Shown here piece after piece: positions 44,667 through 53,983 of a DNA stretch of 64,000 bases. Each line of letters starts with the position of its first letter. Position 1 is the stretch's first letter. The position numbers were made by a program, and so were the translations under genes. Below the pieces are notes generated by a model, which was not told the origin of the DNA, did not search any database, and saw nothing but the letters and a program-made list of their open reading frames with translations. The DNA comes from Pseudomonas guariconensis (GTDB lineage Bacteria > Pseudomonadota > Gammaproteobacteria > Pseudomonadales > Pseudomonadaceae), in assembly GCF_900102675.1 (NCBI RefSeq), contig NZ_FMYX01000005.1, positions 248,001 to 312,000 on the forward strand. The letters are read 5' to 3'.

Positions 44667-45071
44667 TTAACGACGGTAATAGCGCTGATCACGCCCGTAA
44701 TAGCGTCGGTCGTGATCGTAGTAACGGTGATCGTGTTCGTAACGGGCGCGGTAGTGACGGCGTTCCCACTCGTGACGACGCTCGGCCTCCCGGCGGGCCT
44801 GCTCGCGGCGCCATTGGGCACGGCGCCAATCGTCCCGTCTGTCGTGCCAGCGGCCGTCTCGCCAGTAGCGGTCGTCGTGGGCGAGCATCGGGCCTTGTTG
44901 CTTATCGGTCAGGCTGGCCAGGCTCGGCCAAGGGTTCTCGACCACCCGAGGGGTCGTGATCGGGGCGGCGGGCGCTGGGCTTGCCGCTTTCATCGGTGAA
45001 GCAGATGCCGAGCCCATCGACGCGAACGCGAACAGGCCAAGGAGCACCATTCGTGGGACGTTGATTTTCAT
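44667..45071 (-). CDS. Secreted Arg/Tyr/His-rich protein
   Basis: 134 residues from ATG 45071: signal peptide (MKINVPRMVLLGLFAFASMG, cleavage after SASA) then a short Pro/Ala linker and a highly basic C-terminal half with repeated YxRD, WRR, RYYDHDRRYYGRDQRYYRR-type units. The composition (Arg, Tyr, His) and repeats suggest polyanion, nucleic-acid or metal binding in the periplasm. No recognised domain. Divergent from the glycine-zipper protein at 45281. Confidence 0.65.
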   Translation of the reverse strand: MKINVPRMVLLGLFAFASMGSASASPMKAASPAPAAPITTPRVVENPWPSLASLTDKQQGPMLAHDDRYWRDGRWHDRRDDWRRAQWRREQARREAERRHEWERRHYRARYEHDHRYYDHDRRYYGRDQRYYRR

Positions 45072-45280
45072 GAGCAAAGACAACCTCTGAATGACATTGG
45101 GATCGCGGCCATGGGGCTTAAACAGCGGTGAGCCGCGTTTATTGAGCTGAGCTCCCTCACATAGACCGATAAATAGCAAAAAGTTCTAGGCGAGGGCCCG
45201 AATGATTTTGCCCACGAACCCAGTGAACTCGCGCGGGCACTATTCTGAAACGTTGGGGCTTTCTTTCGAGGAGGTGTGTC

Positions 45281-45751
45281 ATGCGTGCTTTCACAGGGTG
45301 TTGCCTGGGGTTGATGTTGCTCGCAGGGCCCGTCAGCGCCCAGAGCGTCGTGCCGCTCAATGGCCAGAGCAGCCAGCAGATGCAACAGGACATGGACTAC
45401 TGCAATGGTGTGGCCAACAACGCGGCCAACAGCGCCGGCACCTCGTCCGAGGCCCATGTCGGGGGCCGCGTGCGTGGCGCGGCAGCCGGGGCGGCGGCAG
45501 GGGCGGTGGGTGCCGAGGTCCGTGGCCGGCAGCACGAGGAACTCTATGACCGGGCCGGTGACGATGCCAAAGCGCAATACCGACAGAACCGCGCCGGCGA
45601 AGTGGCCGCAGCGGGGGCGGCAGTCGGTGGAATGCGCCAGCGTCAGGAGCGCCGGCAGGACCGCCGCAGCCAGAACCAAGCCCAGGACTCCGCCCACGCC
45701 AGCGCCTACAGCAGCTGCCTGCAGGGACGTGGCTATCAGGTCAGCCCTTGA
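45281..45751 (+). CDS. Exported glycine-zipper-like protein
   Basis: 156 residues with a signal peptide (MRAFTGCCLGLMLLAGPVSA), two or three Gly/Ala-rich zipper stretches (GGRVRGAAAGAAAGAVGAEV and EVAAAGAAVGGMRQ) and a C-terminal Cys in SSCLQGRGY. The pattern is the YMGG/Gly-zipper class of small envelope proteins, likely packing in or on membranes. AGGAGG lies 8-9 bases upstream of the ATG. The cysteines at the N- and C-termini (one near residue 41, one near 145) could form a disulfide. Confidence 0.72.
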   Translation: MRAFTGCCLGLMLLAGPVSAQSVVPLNGQSSQQMQQDMDYCNGVANNAANSAGTSSEAHVGGRVRGAAAGAAAGAVGAEVRGRQHEELYDRAGDDAKAQYRQNRAGEVAAAGAAVGGMRQRQERRQDRRSQNQAQDSAHASAYSSCLQGRGYQVSP

Positions 45752-45921
45752 GGTCGATGACGCGTCGCAACAGGCCGTGTGGCCTTACATATCGACTGCC
45801 CCGAGCAGACAGCGGCAGGGGGGCGATGCGCGTCTGTAAACCCTGCGCGGAAAATAAAAACCTGCGACAAGCAAACGGCCATTAATCACCCATACTCAAT
45901 TCCATCTTGACTGGCGGGACT

Positions 45922-45953
45922 CAGGCAATCGACTTCGCGCGGGCGATTGCCTG
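45922..45953. promoter_or_regulatory. Perfect 10-bp inverted repeat in the leader of the antiporter-efflux run
   Basis: CAGGCAATCG (45922-45931) and CGATTGCCTG (45944-45953) are perfectly complementary with a 12-base spacer, and end 23 bases before the ATG at 45977. Depending on whether it lies before or inside the transcript it is either an operator dyad or an RNA hairpin in the 5' untranslated region. A TTGACT at 45907 could be a -35 element. Confidence 0.5.
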
Positions 45954-45976
45954 GCATTCGAGCAAGGGGGAGGGAA

Positions 45977-47737
45977 ATGCCTCATGACGGCAGCCTGTTG
46001 CAGGCGACGGTAGTCTTTCTGTTGGCTGTGGTGCTTCTGGTTCCTCTGCTCCAGCGCCTTAAGTTGGGCGCCGTACCTGGTTATCTGCTCGCAGGTATCG
46101 TGATCGGCCCTTCGGTGTTGGGGTTGATCGACAATCCCCACAACGTCGCACGGCTCTCGGAGATGGGCGTGGTGATGCTGTTGTTCATCATCGGCCTTGA
46201 ATTGTCGCCGCGTAAATTGTGGACGATGCGCAAGTCGCTGTTCGGCGTCGGCTCGTTGCAGGTGGGCCTCACTGCGCTGGTTCTGGGAGGGCTCGCCTTT
46301 GTGCTGTTCGACCAGTCGCCTGCGGCGGCGGTGGTACTCGGCGTGGGCCTTGCATTGTCGTCCACCGCGTTCGGCCTTCAGGTACTGGCCGAGCGCAAGG
46401 ACCTGAACAAGCCACATGGGCGCTTGGCCGTGGGGATCCTGTTGTTCCAAGACATCGCCGCCATCCCCTTGATTGCCGTGGTGCCGTTGCTCGCCGGTGG
46501 CGCGACGACTACGGCCGAGGGCACCCGGCCATTGCTGGCGGTGGCGATTGGTATCGGCATCGTGATCATCGGAGGGCGTTACCTGCTGCGGCCGGTGTTT
46601 CTCTGGGTGGCCAAGTCGGGGCTGCACGAGCTTTCCACCGCCACGGCGCTGCTGGTGGTGTTGGGGACGGCCTGGGTGATGGAGCACGTGGGCGTATCGA
46701 TGGCGCTGGGTGCATTTTTGGCCGGTGTGCTGATGGCTGAGTCTCCCTTTCGTCACGAGCTCGAATCCCAGATCGAGCCGCTCAAGGGGCTGCTGCTGGG
46801 GCTGTTCTTCGTCGGCGTCGGCATGACCGCCGACCTGCGATTGCTGCTGGGTTTCCCCCTGCAAGTGCTGGGGCTGACCCTGTTGCTGGTGGGCATCAAG
46901 CTGCCTGTGCTGTTTGGCCTGGGACGTTGGGCCGGCGGCCTGAGCCGTGCCCAGGCGCTGTGCCTGGCGGTGGTGCTGGCATCGGGGGGCGAGTTCGCCT
47001 TCGTGGTGTTCAAGCTGGCGCTGGATCATCAATTGCTGGCGCAACAGGTGCACGACCTGCTGGTGCTGGCCATCACCTTGTCGATGGCGGTGGTGCCGCT
47101 GGTGATGATGGCGCTGGCGCGTCAGTTGCGTGAAGAGCGGCCGGTATTGGAGGCCCCGGACACGCTGCCGGCAGTGGATGAAGCGCCGCAGGTGGTGGTG
47201 GCCGGCATGGGCCGCATGGGGCGCGCCATCGCCAGGATGCTGCACGCCGAAGGTGTACGCCTGGTAGCCCTGGATACCTCGGTCGAAACCTTCGGACGCC
47301 AAGCCGACAAACAAGGCCCGCCGGTGTTCTATGGCGACCCGTCGCGCTCGCAGATCCTGCGCGCGGCCAAGGTCGGCGAGGCCGAACTGGTGATCGTCGC
47401 CACCGACGATCCGCAGGTCAATCTCAAGACCGTGGACCTGCTCGCCCAGCAGTACCCGCATACCCCAGTCATCGCCTCTGTACGCGATCATCGGGATGTC
47501 CTGCATCTGCTCGAGCTGGGCGCGAGCCCGGTCCGCGAAACCTTCCATTCCAGCCTTGAAATGGCGCGTCGCGCCTTCATCGCCCTGGGCCAGGACGAAG
47601 CCCAGGCCGCTGCCTGGGTGCGGCGCTACCAGCACCAGGAGCAGCGATGGCTGCTGGAGCTTTACCAACGACGCGCGTCCAGTGAAAGGCTCGAGGACGA
47701 TGACGGTTCGGCAGACGACCACCGACCGCAGGATTGA
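45977..47737 (+). CDS. Monovalent cation:proton antiporter-2 (CPA2) family, KefB/C-like
   Basis: 586 residues. An N-terminal domain of about 380 residues with 12 hydrophobic helices (GYLLAGIVIGPSVLGLID near 35, GVVMLLFIIGLELSP near 65, VGVGMTADLR in helix 9) and a C-terminal RCK/TrkA-N domain whose Rossmann start is VVVAGMGRMGRAIARML near residue 400. Start 45977 has GGGAGGG six bases upstream. The Kef ancestors release K+ under glutathione-electrophile control; here no KefF/G partner is adjacent. It heads a run of same-strand genes including an AI-2E permease and an efflux trio. Confidence 0.86.
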   Translation: MPHDGSLLQATVVFLLAVVLLVPLLQRLKLGAVPGYLLAGIVIGPSVLGLIDNPHNVARLSEMGVVMLLFIIGLELSPRKLWTMRKSLFGVGSLQVGLTALVLGGLAFVLFDQSPAAAVVLGVGLALSSTAFGLQVLAERKDLNKPHGRLAVGILLFQDIAAIPLIAVVPLLAGGATTTAEGTRPLLAVAIGIGIVIIGGRYLLRPVFLWVAKSGLHELSTATALLVVLGTAWVMEHVGVSMALGAFLAGVLMAESPFRHELESQIEPLKGLLLGLFFVGVGMTADLRLLLGFPLQVLGLTLLLVGIKLPVLFGLGRWAGGLSRAQALCLAVVLASGGEFAFVVFKLALDHQLLAQQVHDLLVLAITLSMAVVPLVMMALARQLREERPVLEAPDTLPAVDEAPQVVVAGMGRMGRAIARMLHAEGVRLVALDTSVETFGRQADKQGPPVFYGDPSRSQILRAAKVGEAELVIVATDDPQVNLKTVDLLAQQYPHTPVIASVRDHRDVLHLLELGASPVRETFHSSLEMARRAFIALGQDEAQAAAWVRRYQHQEQRWLLELYQRRASSERLEDDDGSADDHRPQD

Positions 47738-47803
47738 CGACCAACATCGCGCCAATCGGCGCACCGACTGTTCGACCCGCCCACGGCGGCCCGGAGGTGA
47801 TTC

Positions 47804-48901
47804 ATGCAGCCGAGTTTCAAACTGGACAGCGCCCTGTCGCGGGGATTGCTGGATGTGCTCATCAAGGCGGGGTTGGTGGCAGGCTTGGTGATTTTCGCCT
47901 TCCAGGTGTTCCAGCCATTTCTCGAACTGATGCTCTGGGCAGTGATCCTGGCGGTCACGCTGTACCCGTTGCAGCAACGGATCAAGCGTGCCAGCGGCTT
48001 GAAGGACGGCCATGCGGCGACACTGGTGGTGCTGTTGGTCCTGCTGGTGCTCCTGGTGCCGATTTACTTGGTGGTGGTGTCCCTCGGCGAGTCGGTCGAG
48101 AGCCTGGTGACACTGCTCAAGAGCGGCGCCTGGAGCGTGCCGGCGCCGCCAGAGTCGGTCGCCACCTGGCCATTGGTGGGGCCACGGGTGTATGCCCTCT
48201 GGCTGTCGGCCTCCGAAAGCCTGAGCGGGGTGCTGAACAACCTGATGCCGTACCTCAAGGATGCCGGCCGGTTGCTGCTCGGGGCCATCGCCAGTGCTGG
48301 CGGCGCGTTCTTGCTGTTTATTGCGGCGATCATCATCTCAGGGGTGATCATGGCCTTTGGCGAGCGCGGTGAATGGGCGGCGCAACGCATCGCCATGCGG
48401 GTCTCAGGCGAAGCTCAGGGCAAGCCCATCGCCAAGCTGTGCACCGCCACCATCCGTGCGGTGGCCCAAGGCGTGATCGGCATCGCGTTCATCCAGATGC
48501 TGCTGATCGGTGTCGGCTTCGTGATCAAGGGGGTGCCAGGCGCAGGCATCCTGGCCATCGCCATCCTCATGCTGGGTATTGCCCAGGCGCCTGCGACGCT
48601 GATCACGCTGCCGGTGATCGCCTACGTCTTGAGCACCGAAGGTTTCACGGTCGGCACCATCGTGTTCGCCATCTACACCTTCGTCGCCGGCCTTGCCGAC
48701 AACGTGCTCAAGCCCTTGTTGCTGGGGCGTGGCGTGGACGTGCCGATGCCGGTGGTGCTGATCGGTGCGCTGGGTGGCATGGTGGTCAAGGGCATCATTG
48801 GCCTGTTCATCGGCCCGGTGATCCTGGCTGTGACCTACAACCTGTTCTGGCAGTGGGTCGCGCAGCAAGTGCCCGAAACGCCCGTCGACAAGACGTATTG
48901 A
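47804..48901 (+). CDS. AI-2E-family (PurR/YhhT-like) membrane permease
   Basis: 365 residues with about eight membrane helices: two near the N-terminus (LVIFAFQVFQPFLELMLWAV) and a C-terminal block GFTVGTIVFAIYTFVAG with LKPLLLGRGVDVPMPVVL, the family hallmark. Members include TqsA and a Na+/H+ antiporter-like group, so the AI-2 name does not prove signal export. It begins 66 bases after the antiporter stop and 14 bases before the outer-membrane factor gene, both on the same strand. Confidence 0.85.
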   Translation: MQPSFKLDSALSRGLLDVLIKAGLVAGLVIFAFQVFQPFLELMLWAVILAVTLYPLQQRIKRASGLKDGHAATLVVLLVLLVLLVPIYLVVVSLGESVESLVTLLKSGAWSVPAPPESVATWPLVGPRVYALWLSASESLSGVLNNLMPYLKDAGRLLLGAIASAGGAFLLFIAAIIISGVIMAFGERGEWAAQRIAMRVSGEAQGKPIAKLCTATIRAVAQGVIGIAFIQMLLIGVGFVIKGVPGAGILAIAILMLGIAQAPATLITLPVIAYVLSTEGFTVGTIVFAIYTFVAGLADNVLKPLLLGRGVDVPMPVVLIGALGGMVVKGIIGLFIGPVILAVTYNLFWQWVAQQVPETPVDKTY

Positions 48902-48914
48902 ACCAGGGCTTGCC

Positions 48915-50432
48915 ATGGTCAAACGTGTCTTTTGCTGTGCACTGAGCCTGGCCGCCTTGGGCGGTTGCACCCAGGTCGGCCCGGATTTCAAACCCGTGCC
49001 GACACCCTGGCTGGACACCTGGAATACCCCCTTGCTGGAGCAGGCCACCCACCCGGCGGCATCGCCGGACCTGCGCCAGTGGTGGGCGGTATTCGCCGAC
49101 CCGATGCTCGATGCGCTGATCGCCGAAGCCGATGCACATAACACCGACCTGCGCGTGGCCGGCCTGCGCATCGCTGAGGCGCGCGCGCAGTTGGCCATCG
49201 CCCAGACCGGGCGCTACCCCCAGGTGCAGCAGCTGCGTGGCGAGAGCCTTTACCTCAAACAGGACCAGTCCGGTACCCCCACGGCCCGGGACTCGGTGTT
49301 CTGGCAATCCAGCCTGGGCTTCGACATTGCCTGGGAAGTGGACTTCTGGGGGCGCTTCAGCCGCGCCATCGAGTCGGCCGACGCGCTGTATTTTGCCTCC
49401 CAGGCCAACTACGCCGATGCCATGGTGCTGTTGCGGGCGCAGGTGGCCGATACCTATTTCAGCCTGCGTACCGTCGAGGCCCGCCTGGACATCGCCCAGG
49501 AGAACGCCCAGCGCCAGGCGCGCAGCTTGCAGATCACCGAACGGCTGTTCCGCCATGGCGAGAACGATGAACTCGACTGGCAGCAAGCCCGCACCCAGTT
49601 CCTGGCCACCCAGGCCAGCATTCCGGAGCTGGAAAACCAGCTCAACGCCCTGCGTAACGTGCTGTGCGCATTGCTGGGCCGACCACCTGGGCCATTGCCT
49701 GAATTGGCGAGCGGCCACGGGCAGTTGCCGCTGCCTGACCGGGCGATCCTGCAGGACGTGCCGGCGAGCCTACTGCAGCGCCGCCCGGACATCCGCGCTG
49801 CCGAACAGGCGGTGGCGGCGCAATCGGCGCTGGTGGGCGTGGCCGAGGCCGACTTGTACCCATCGCTGAGCCTGTTGGGCAGCATTGGCTGGACGTTCGT
49901 CTCGGCCAGCCATCTGCCCGACAGCTTCCAGCTCGCCGCCGGCCCCAGCCTGATCTGGAACCCGTTCGACTATGGCCGGCGCAAGAACGCCGTGCGCGTG
50001 GAAGATGCGCGCCTTCAGCAGTTGATCGAGTTGTACCAGCGCGATGTGCGCGAGGCCGCTCGCGAGGCCGACGATGCGGCCAGCGGGCTGGTGCGCTCGC
50101 TGCAAAGTGCCGAGGTTCGCCAGCAGGCCTCCCAGGCCGCGCAACGCTCGTTGGAACTGGCCACGTCCCAGTACCGTGAGGGCTTTGCCGATTTCCAGCG
50201 GGTGCTCGATGCCCAGCAACTGTTGCTGCAACAGCAGGACAGCTACCTGGTGAGCCGTGGCAATGCGGTCGGCAGCCTGGTGGCCCTGTACAAAGCCCTC
50301 GGTGGCGGCTGGGATCCGCACCGTGCGCCCATCGCCCCCGACACCCGCCAACACATGCAGCAACGCACCGACTGGGGGGATCTGCTCGACAACCCCACCC
50401 CAGCGCGCAACGACACAGGTGAGCCGAAATGA
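48915..50432 (+). CDS. NodT/OprM-family outer-membrane efflux lipoprotein
   Basis: 505 residues. The N-terminal signal peptide ends in a lipobox LGGC (C18) so the mature protein is a lipoprotein; the body contains the two OEP repeats of TolC-like trimers (ADAHNTDLRVAGLRIAEARA and LQRRPDIRAAEQAVAAQSAL). Forms the outer-membrane channel of a tripartite pump. The ATG lies 14 bases after the permease stop, and its end overlaps the HlyD-type gene by four bases (ATGA), so pump components are translationally coupled. Confidence 0.88.
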   Translation: MVKRVFCCALSLAALGGCTQVGPDFKPVPTPWLDTWNTPLLEQATHPAASPDLRQWWAVFADPMLDALIAEADAHNTDLRVAGLRIAEARAQLAIAQTGRYPQVQQLRGESLYLKQDQSGTPTARDSVFWQSSLGFDIAWEVDFWGRFSRAIESADALYFASQANYADAMVLLRAQVADTYFSLRTVEARLDIAQENAQRQARSLQITERLFRHGENDELDWQQARTQFLATQASIPELENQLNALRNVLCALLGRPPGPLPELASGHGQLPLPDRAILQDVPASLLQRRPDIRAAEQAVAAQSALVGVAEADLYPSLSLLGSIGWTFVSASHLPDSFQLAAGPSLIWNPFDYGRRKNAVRVEDARLQQLIELYQRDVREAAREADDAASGLVRSLQSAEVRQQASQAAQRSLELATSQYREGFADFQRVLDAQQLLLQQQDSYLVSRGNAVGSLVALYKALGGGWDPHRAPIAPDTRQHMQQRTDWGDLLDNPTPARNDTGEPK

Positions 50433-51529
50433 GCGATGCCCCAGCCCCTTCGCCGACACCCGCCAAGCCCGACCGGGGCATGCGCTGGGTCTTGCTGCTG
50501 ATTCTCGTGAGCCTACTCTGGTATGTGCTCGCCGACCGTTTCACACCCTATACCCAGCAGGCACGGCTGCAGGCCTATGTGGTGCCGGTCAGTGCCGAGG
50601 TGGCCGGGCAGGTGAAGCGGGTGGCGGTGGGCAACAACCAGGAAGTGCGCAAGGGCGAGGTGCTGTTCGAACTGGACCAGGCGCAATACCGCATCGCCCT
50701 GGCGCGGGCCGAGGCCGAGCTCGACACGGTGCGCCGGCAGATCGGCGCCCATACGGCCGGCATCGACGCCGCCCAGGCTTCGCTGGCTGCCGCCCAGGCC
50801 AACGAGCGCAAGGCCCGCCAGGACGCCGAGCGCCTGGCACGCCTGTATCGGGAAGACCCGGGCACGGTGTCCGTGCGACGCCTGGAGGGCGCCCAGGCCA
50901 GCCGCGAGCAGGCCAGCAGCCAAGTGGCCGCAGCCCGCGCCGAAGTCGAGCGCGCCCGCGAGCAGCAGGGCGGACAAGAGGCGGACAACGCCCAGGTGCG
51001 CAGCGCGGTGGCCAACGTCGAAAAGGCTCGGTTGGACCTGGCACGCACCGCAGTGCGGGCCGACTCCGATGGATTGATCACCGACCTGCGCACCGATGTC
51101 GGCCATTATGTCGGCGCCGGCAGCCCGGTGATGACCTTGATCGCCATCCACGACCTGTGGATCAGCGCCGACATGACCGAGAACAACCTGGGCCACCTGC
51201 GCCCGGGCACCCCGGTGCTGGTGGTGCTCGATGCCTTGCCCGGCGAGTTGCTGCACGGACGGGTACGCAGCATCGGCTATGGCGTAAGCGTCGGCCAGAG
51301 CCCGCCGCCAGGTTCGCTGCCCCAGGTGCAGAACAGCCGCGAGTGGCTGCGTTCGGCGCAGCGCTTCCCGGTGATCGTCGAGCTGGAGCGCGATGGGCGG
51401 CTGAACGTGAGCAACCTGCGGGTCGGTGGCCAGGCCGAGATCATGGCGCTGCCAGGGGAGGGCAACCCACTCAACCTGCTGGGCCGGGTGTTCATGTGGC
51501 TGATGAGCTGGTTGTCCTATGCCTATTGA
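50429..51529 (+). CDS. HlyD/AaeA-type periplasmic adaptor (membrane fusion protein)
   Basis: 366 residues: one N-terminal membrane helix (WVLLLILVSLLWYVLADRF, about 16-34), the biotinyl-lipoyl halves VVPVSAEVAGQVKRVAVGNN and DSDGLITDLRTDVGHYVGAG, and an intervening alpha-helical hairpin of about 120 residues rich in A, Q, R and E. The N-terminal helix anchor and the pairing with a FUSC/DUF2955-type pump resemble AaeA or EmrA. Overlaps the outer-membrane factor by four bases and the next gene by 11. Confidence 0.87.
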   Translation: MSDAPAPSPTPAKPDRGMRWVLLLILVSLLWYVLADRFTPYTQQARLQAYVVPVSAEVAGQVKRVAVGNNQEVRKGEVLFELDQAQYRIALARAEAELDTVRRQIGAHTAGIDAAQASLAAAQANERKARQDAERLARLYREDPGTVSVRRLEGAQASREQASSQVAAARAEVERAREQQGGQEADNAQVRSAVANVEKARLDLARTAVRADSDGLITDLRTDVGHYVGAGSPVMTLIAIHDLWISADMTENNLGHLRPGTPVLVVLDALPGELLHGRVRSIGYGVSVGQSPPPGSLPQVQNSREWLRSAQRFPVIVELERDGRLNVSNLRVGGQAEIMALPGEGNPLNLLGRVFMWLMSWLSYAY

Positions 51530-52553
51530 ACTGCGTCGCCTGCGGGCGCTGCGCCTGGCCTGGGGCACGGCACTGTGCCTGGCGGCGAGCTTCGGCCTGG
51601 ACATGCCGGTGCCGATCCTGGCGCCGGTGTTCGCCGTGCTGTTGCTGGCCATGCGCAGCCAGGCACTGGGGCTGCGTGCGGCGCCGGTGCTGGCGCTGAT
51701 GGTGTTGCTCAGCTGTGGAAGTGGCCTGTTGCTGATTCCGCTGCTGCGCCATGCGCCGCTGAGCGGCGTCCTGCTGGTGGGTGTTGGTTTGTTCGCGGTG
51801 TTCCGCTACGCCTTGCGCGGCGGCAACGGGCTGCTGGCGAACCTGCTGGTGATCGGCTTGACCATGATCGCCGCGGCAGGGACCAGCGATTTCACCCTGG
51901 CGTTGTCGGTGGTCGAGGCACTGGCCAAGGGCATGCTGCTAGCGGTCATCGGCTGTGCGGTGGCCCATGTGCTGTTCCCCGAGCCGGCCGACGTGGCGGC
52001 TGCGCCAGTGCCGCCGCGCTTGGGCCCCGATGAGGCGAGCTGGATCGCCCTGCGCGCGACGCTGATTGTCATGCCGGCGTTCGTGCTGGCGCTGATCGCA
52101 CCGGACCGCTTCATGCCGCTGATCATGAAGGCGGTCAGCCTCGGCCAACAGGCAGACCAGACCGATGCCCGCCAGGCCGCCCGCGAACTGATTGGCTCGA
52201 CGTTGCTGGCCGGGCTGCTGGCGATTGTGCTGTGGGGTGCGCTCAGCTTGTTCGTCCATCTGTGGATGTTCTTTCTGTGGGGGCTGCTGTTTGCCCTGTG
52301 GCAGGCCCGGCGGCTGTATGCGGTGATCGGCAGCCGGCATGGACCGGCGTTCTGGGTCAGTTGCCTGACGACCATGCTGATCTTGCTCGGGCAGTCGGTG
52401 CAGGACAGCGTGGCAGGCCAGGACGTGTACCGTGCGTTTGCGGTGCGCATGGCGTTGTTCCTGGCGGTTTCGCTGTATGCCAGCGCCATGCTGGTGTGGA
52501 TCGACAGCCGGCGTGCGCGACGTGGTAAATCGCAGGTGCAGCGCTACCCTTAA
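51519..52553 (+). CDS. DUF2955/FUSC-like inner-membrane pump component
   Basis: 344 residues with about ten hydrophobic segments arranged in two halves, the DUF2955 pattern related to the aromatic-acid exporter family (AaeB/FUSC): LAASFGLDMPVPILAPVFAV at the start and LVIGLTMIAAAGTSDFTLAL in the first half. It overlaps the adaptor gene by 11 bases, and with the outer-membrane factor makes a complete tripartite system. Substrate unknown; aromatic or other weak acids are plausible from the family. No regulator adjoins the set. Confidence 0.82.
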   Translation: MPIELRRLRALRLAWGTALCLAASFGLDMPVPILAPVFAVLLLAMRSQALGLRAAPVLALMVLLSCGSGLLLIPLLRHAPLSGVLLVGVGLFAVFRYALRGGNGLLANLLVIGLTMIAAAGTSDFTLALSVVEALAKGMLLAVIGCAVAHVLFPEPADVAAAPVPPRLGPDEASWIALRATLIVMPAFVLALIAPDRFMPLIMKAVSLGQQADQTDARQAARELIGSTLLAGLLAIVLWGALSLFVHLWMFFLWGLLFALWQARRLYAVIGSRHGPAFWVSCLTTMLILLGQSVQDSVAGQDVYRAFAVRMALFLAVSLYASAMLVWIDSRRARRGKSQVQRYP

Positions 52554-52594
52554 CGCACAGTCATTTCAGGCGATAGGCCTTTGCGGGAGGTGCA

Positions 52595-53983
52595 ATGCGC
52601 GTTCCAATGCTAGGCGTCATCACAATGATGTTGTGCCTAGGCGGCACGGCGAGCCTCGCCCAGACGGCGACGACAGCGCCTGCCCCGGCTGGCGAGCCGG
52701 CGCCGAGCACGGGCGCCGCCAAGACGGCCGTGTTCACCCAGGAGCAGTTGGATCAGATGCTCGCGCCCATCGCGCTGTACCCCGATGCGCTGCTGGCACA
52801 GGTGCTCATGGCGGCCACCTACCCGGGCGAGGTCGCCGAGGCGGTGACCTGGTCCAAGGCCAACAGCACGCTCAAGGGCGACGAGGCGGTCAAGCAGGTG
52901 GCCGGGCAGACCTGGGACCCCAGCGTGCAGGCGCTGGTGGCCTTTCCGCAGGTGCTGGTGACCTTGGGCCAAGACCCGGTCTGGGTGCAGCGTCTGGGAG
53001 ATGCCTTCCTGGCCCAGCCCGACGACGTCATGAACAGCGTGCAGCGCCTGCGTCACCAAGCTCAGGCAGCCGGCAACCTGCAGAGCAACCAGTACCAGAA
53101 CGTGACCGTGCAGGCCGCGCCCGCGCCGTCCTCCGCCGGCGGTACCGGCCAGAGCGCAGCGGCCGGCAACACCACCATCATCATCGAGCCGGCCGACCCG
53201 CAAGTGGTCTACGTGCCCAGCTACAACCTCAACACCACCTACGGCACGTGGCAGTACCCCGCCTCTGCGCCGGTGTACTACCCACCGCCGCCGGCCTATT
53301 ACGCAGGTTCAGCGCTGGTGGCGGGGTTGGCCTTCGGCACTGGCGTGGCGATCATCAATTCGCTGTGGGGCGACTGCGACTGGGACGATCACGACATCGA
53401 TATCGATGTCGATCGCTACAACAACATCAACAACATCGAAAACCGCATCGACAACAGCCAGAACAAGTGGCAGCACAACGCCGTGCATCGCGATGGTGTG
53501 CCCTATCGCGATGCCAGGAGCCGCGAGCAATACGGCCGGCAACTGGACGGCGCCCGCCAGCGCGCCGCGTATCGGGGTGACGATGCCCAGCGCGCCGAGG
53601 CCCGAGAACGCGCCCGGGCTTCGATGGACCGGCACGGCATCGAACGTCCGGCCACCACCAACCGCGAGGCCCGTGAACGGGCACGCGAAGCCCAGGCTGG
53701 CCATCGCCTGCAAGGTGCGACGAACGCACCCCGGGTAGCCGACCGTCGCCAAGGCGATGGCCAGCTCCGCCAGGCTGCGCACAAGCGGCCTACGGCCTCG
53801 GCCGGGCGGGCCCGCAACAATGCTTTCGATGGCGTTCGCTCGCCGTCGCGAGCCAACGTGCAGGCCAACCGTGGACGGTTGAGCCAGTCGTTCGCCCAGC
53901 GGCCCGGTTCCGCGCGGGCGGCGGGACGTCCGGTGTCCAGACCGGTCAGTGCGCCGATGCGCAGGGGAGGAGGGCGGCGATGA
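52595..53983 (+). CDS. DUF3300 periplasmic protein
   Basis: 462 residues: signal peptide (VITMMLCLGGTASLAQ, cleavage near AQT), then the DUF3300 domain recognised by VFTQEQLDQMLAPIALYPDA and LLAQVLMAATYPGEV, a Tyr/Pro-rich YYPPPPAYYAG segment, an acidic stretch CDWDDHDIDIDVDRYNN and a long basic, repetitive, presumably disordered C-terminus. ATG 52595 has GGGAGG five bases upstream. Overlaps the DUF2950 gene by four bases. The pair is conserved in many proteobacteria, function not known. Confidence 0.83.
   Translation: MRVPMLGVITMMLCLGGTASLAQTATTAPAPAGEPAPSTGAAKTAVFTQEQLDQMLAPIALYPDALLAQVLMAATYPGEVAEAVTWSKANSTLKGDEAVKQVAGQTWDPSVQALVAFPQVLVTLGQDPVWVQRLGDAFLAQPDDVMNSVQRLRHQAQAAGNLQSNQYQNVTVQAAPAPSSAGGTGQSAAAGNTTIIIEPADPQVVYVPSYNLNTTYGTWQYPASAPVYYPPPPAYYAGSALVAGLAFGTGVAIINSLWGDCDWDDHDIDIDVDRYNNINNIENRIDNSQNKWQHNAVHRDGVPYRDARSREQYGRQLDGARQRAAYRGDDAQRAEARERARASMDRHGIERPATTNREARERAREAQAGHRLQGATNAPRVADRRQGDGQLRQAAHKRPTASAGRARNNAFDGVRSPSRANVQANRGRLSQSFAQRPGSARAAGRPVSRPVSAPMRRGGGRR

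Noticed and set aside
45896..48013. Minus-strand open frame of about 705 codons over the CPA2 antiporter
   Set aside because: Antisense shadow of the antiporter and AI-2E genes, Gln/His/Arg-rich, no recognisable domain.
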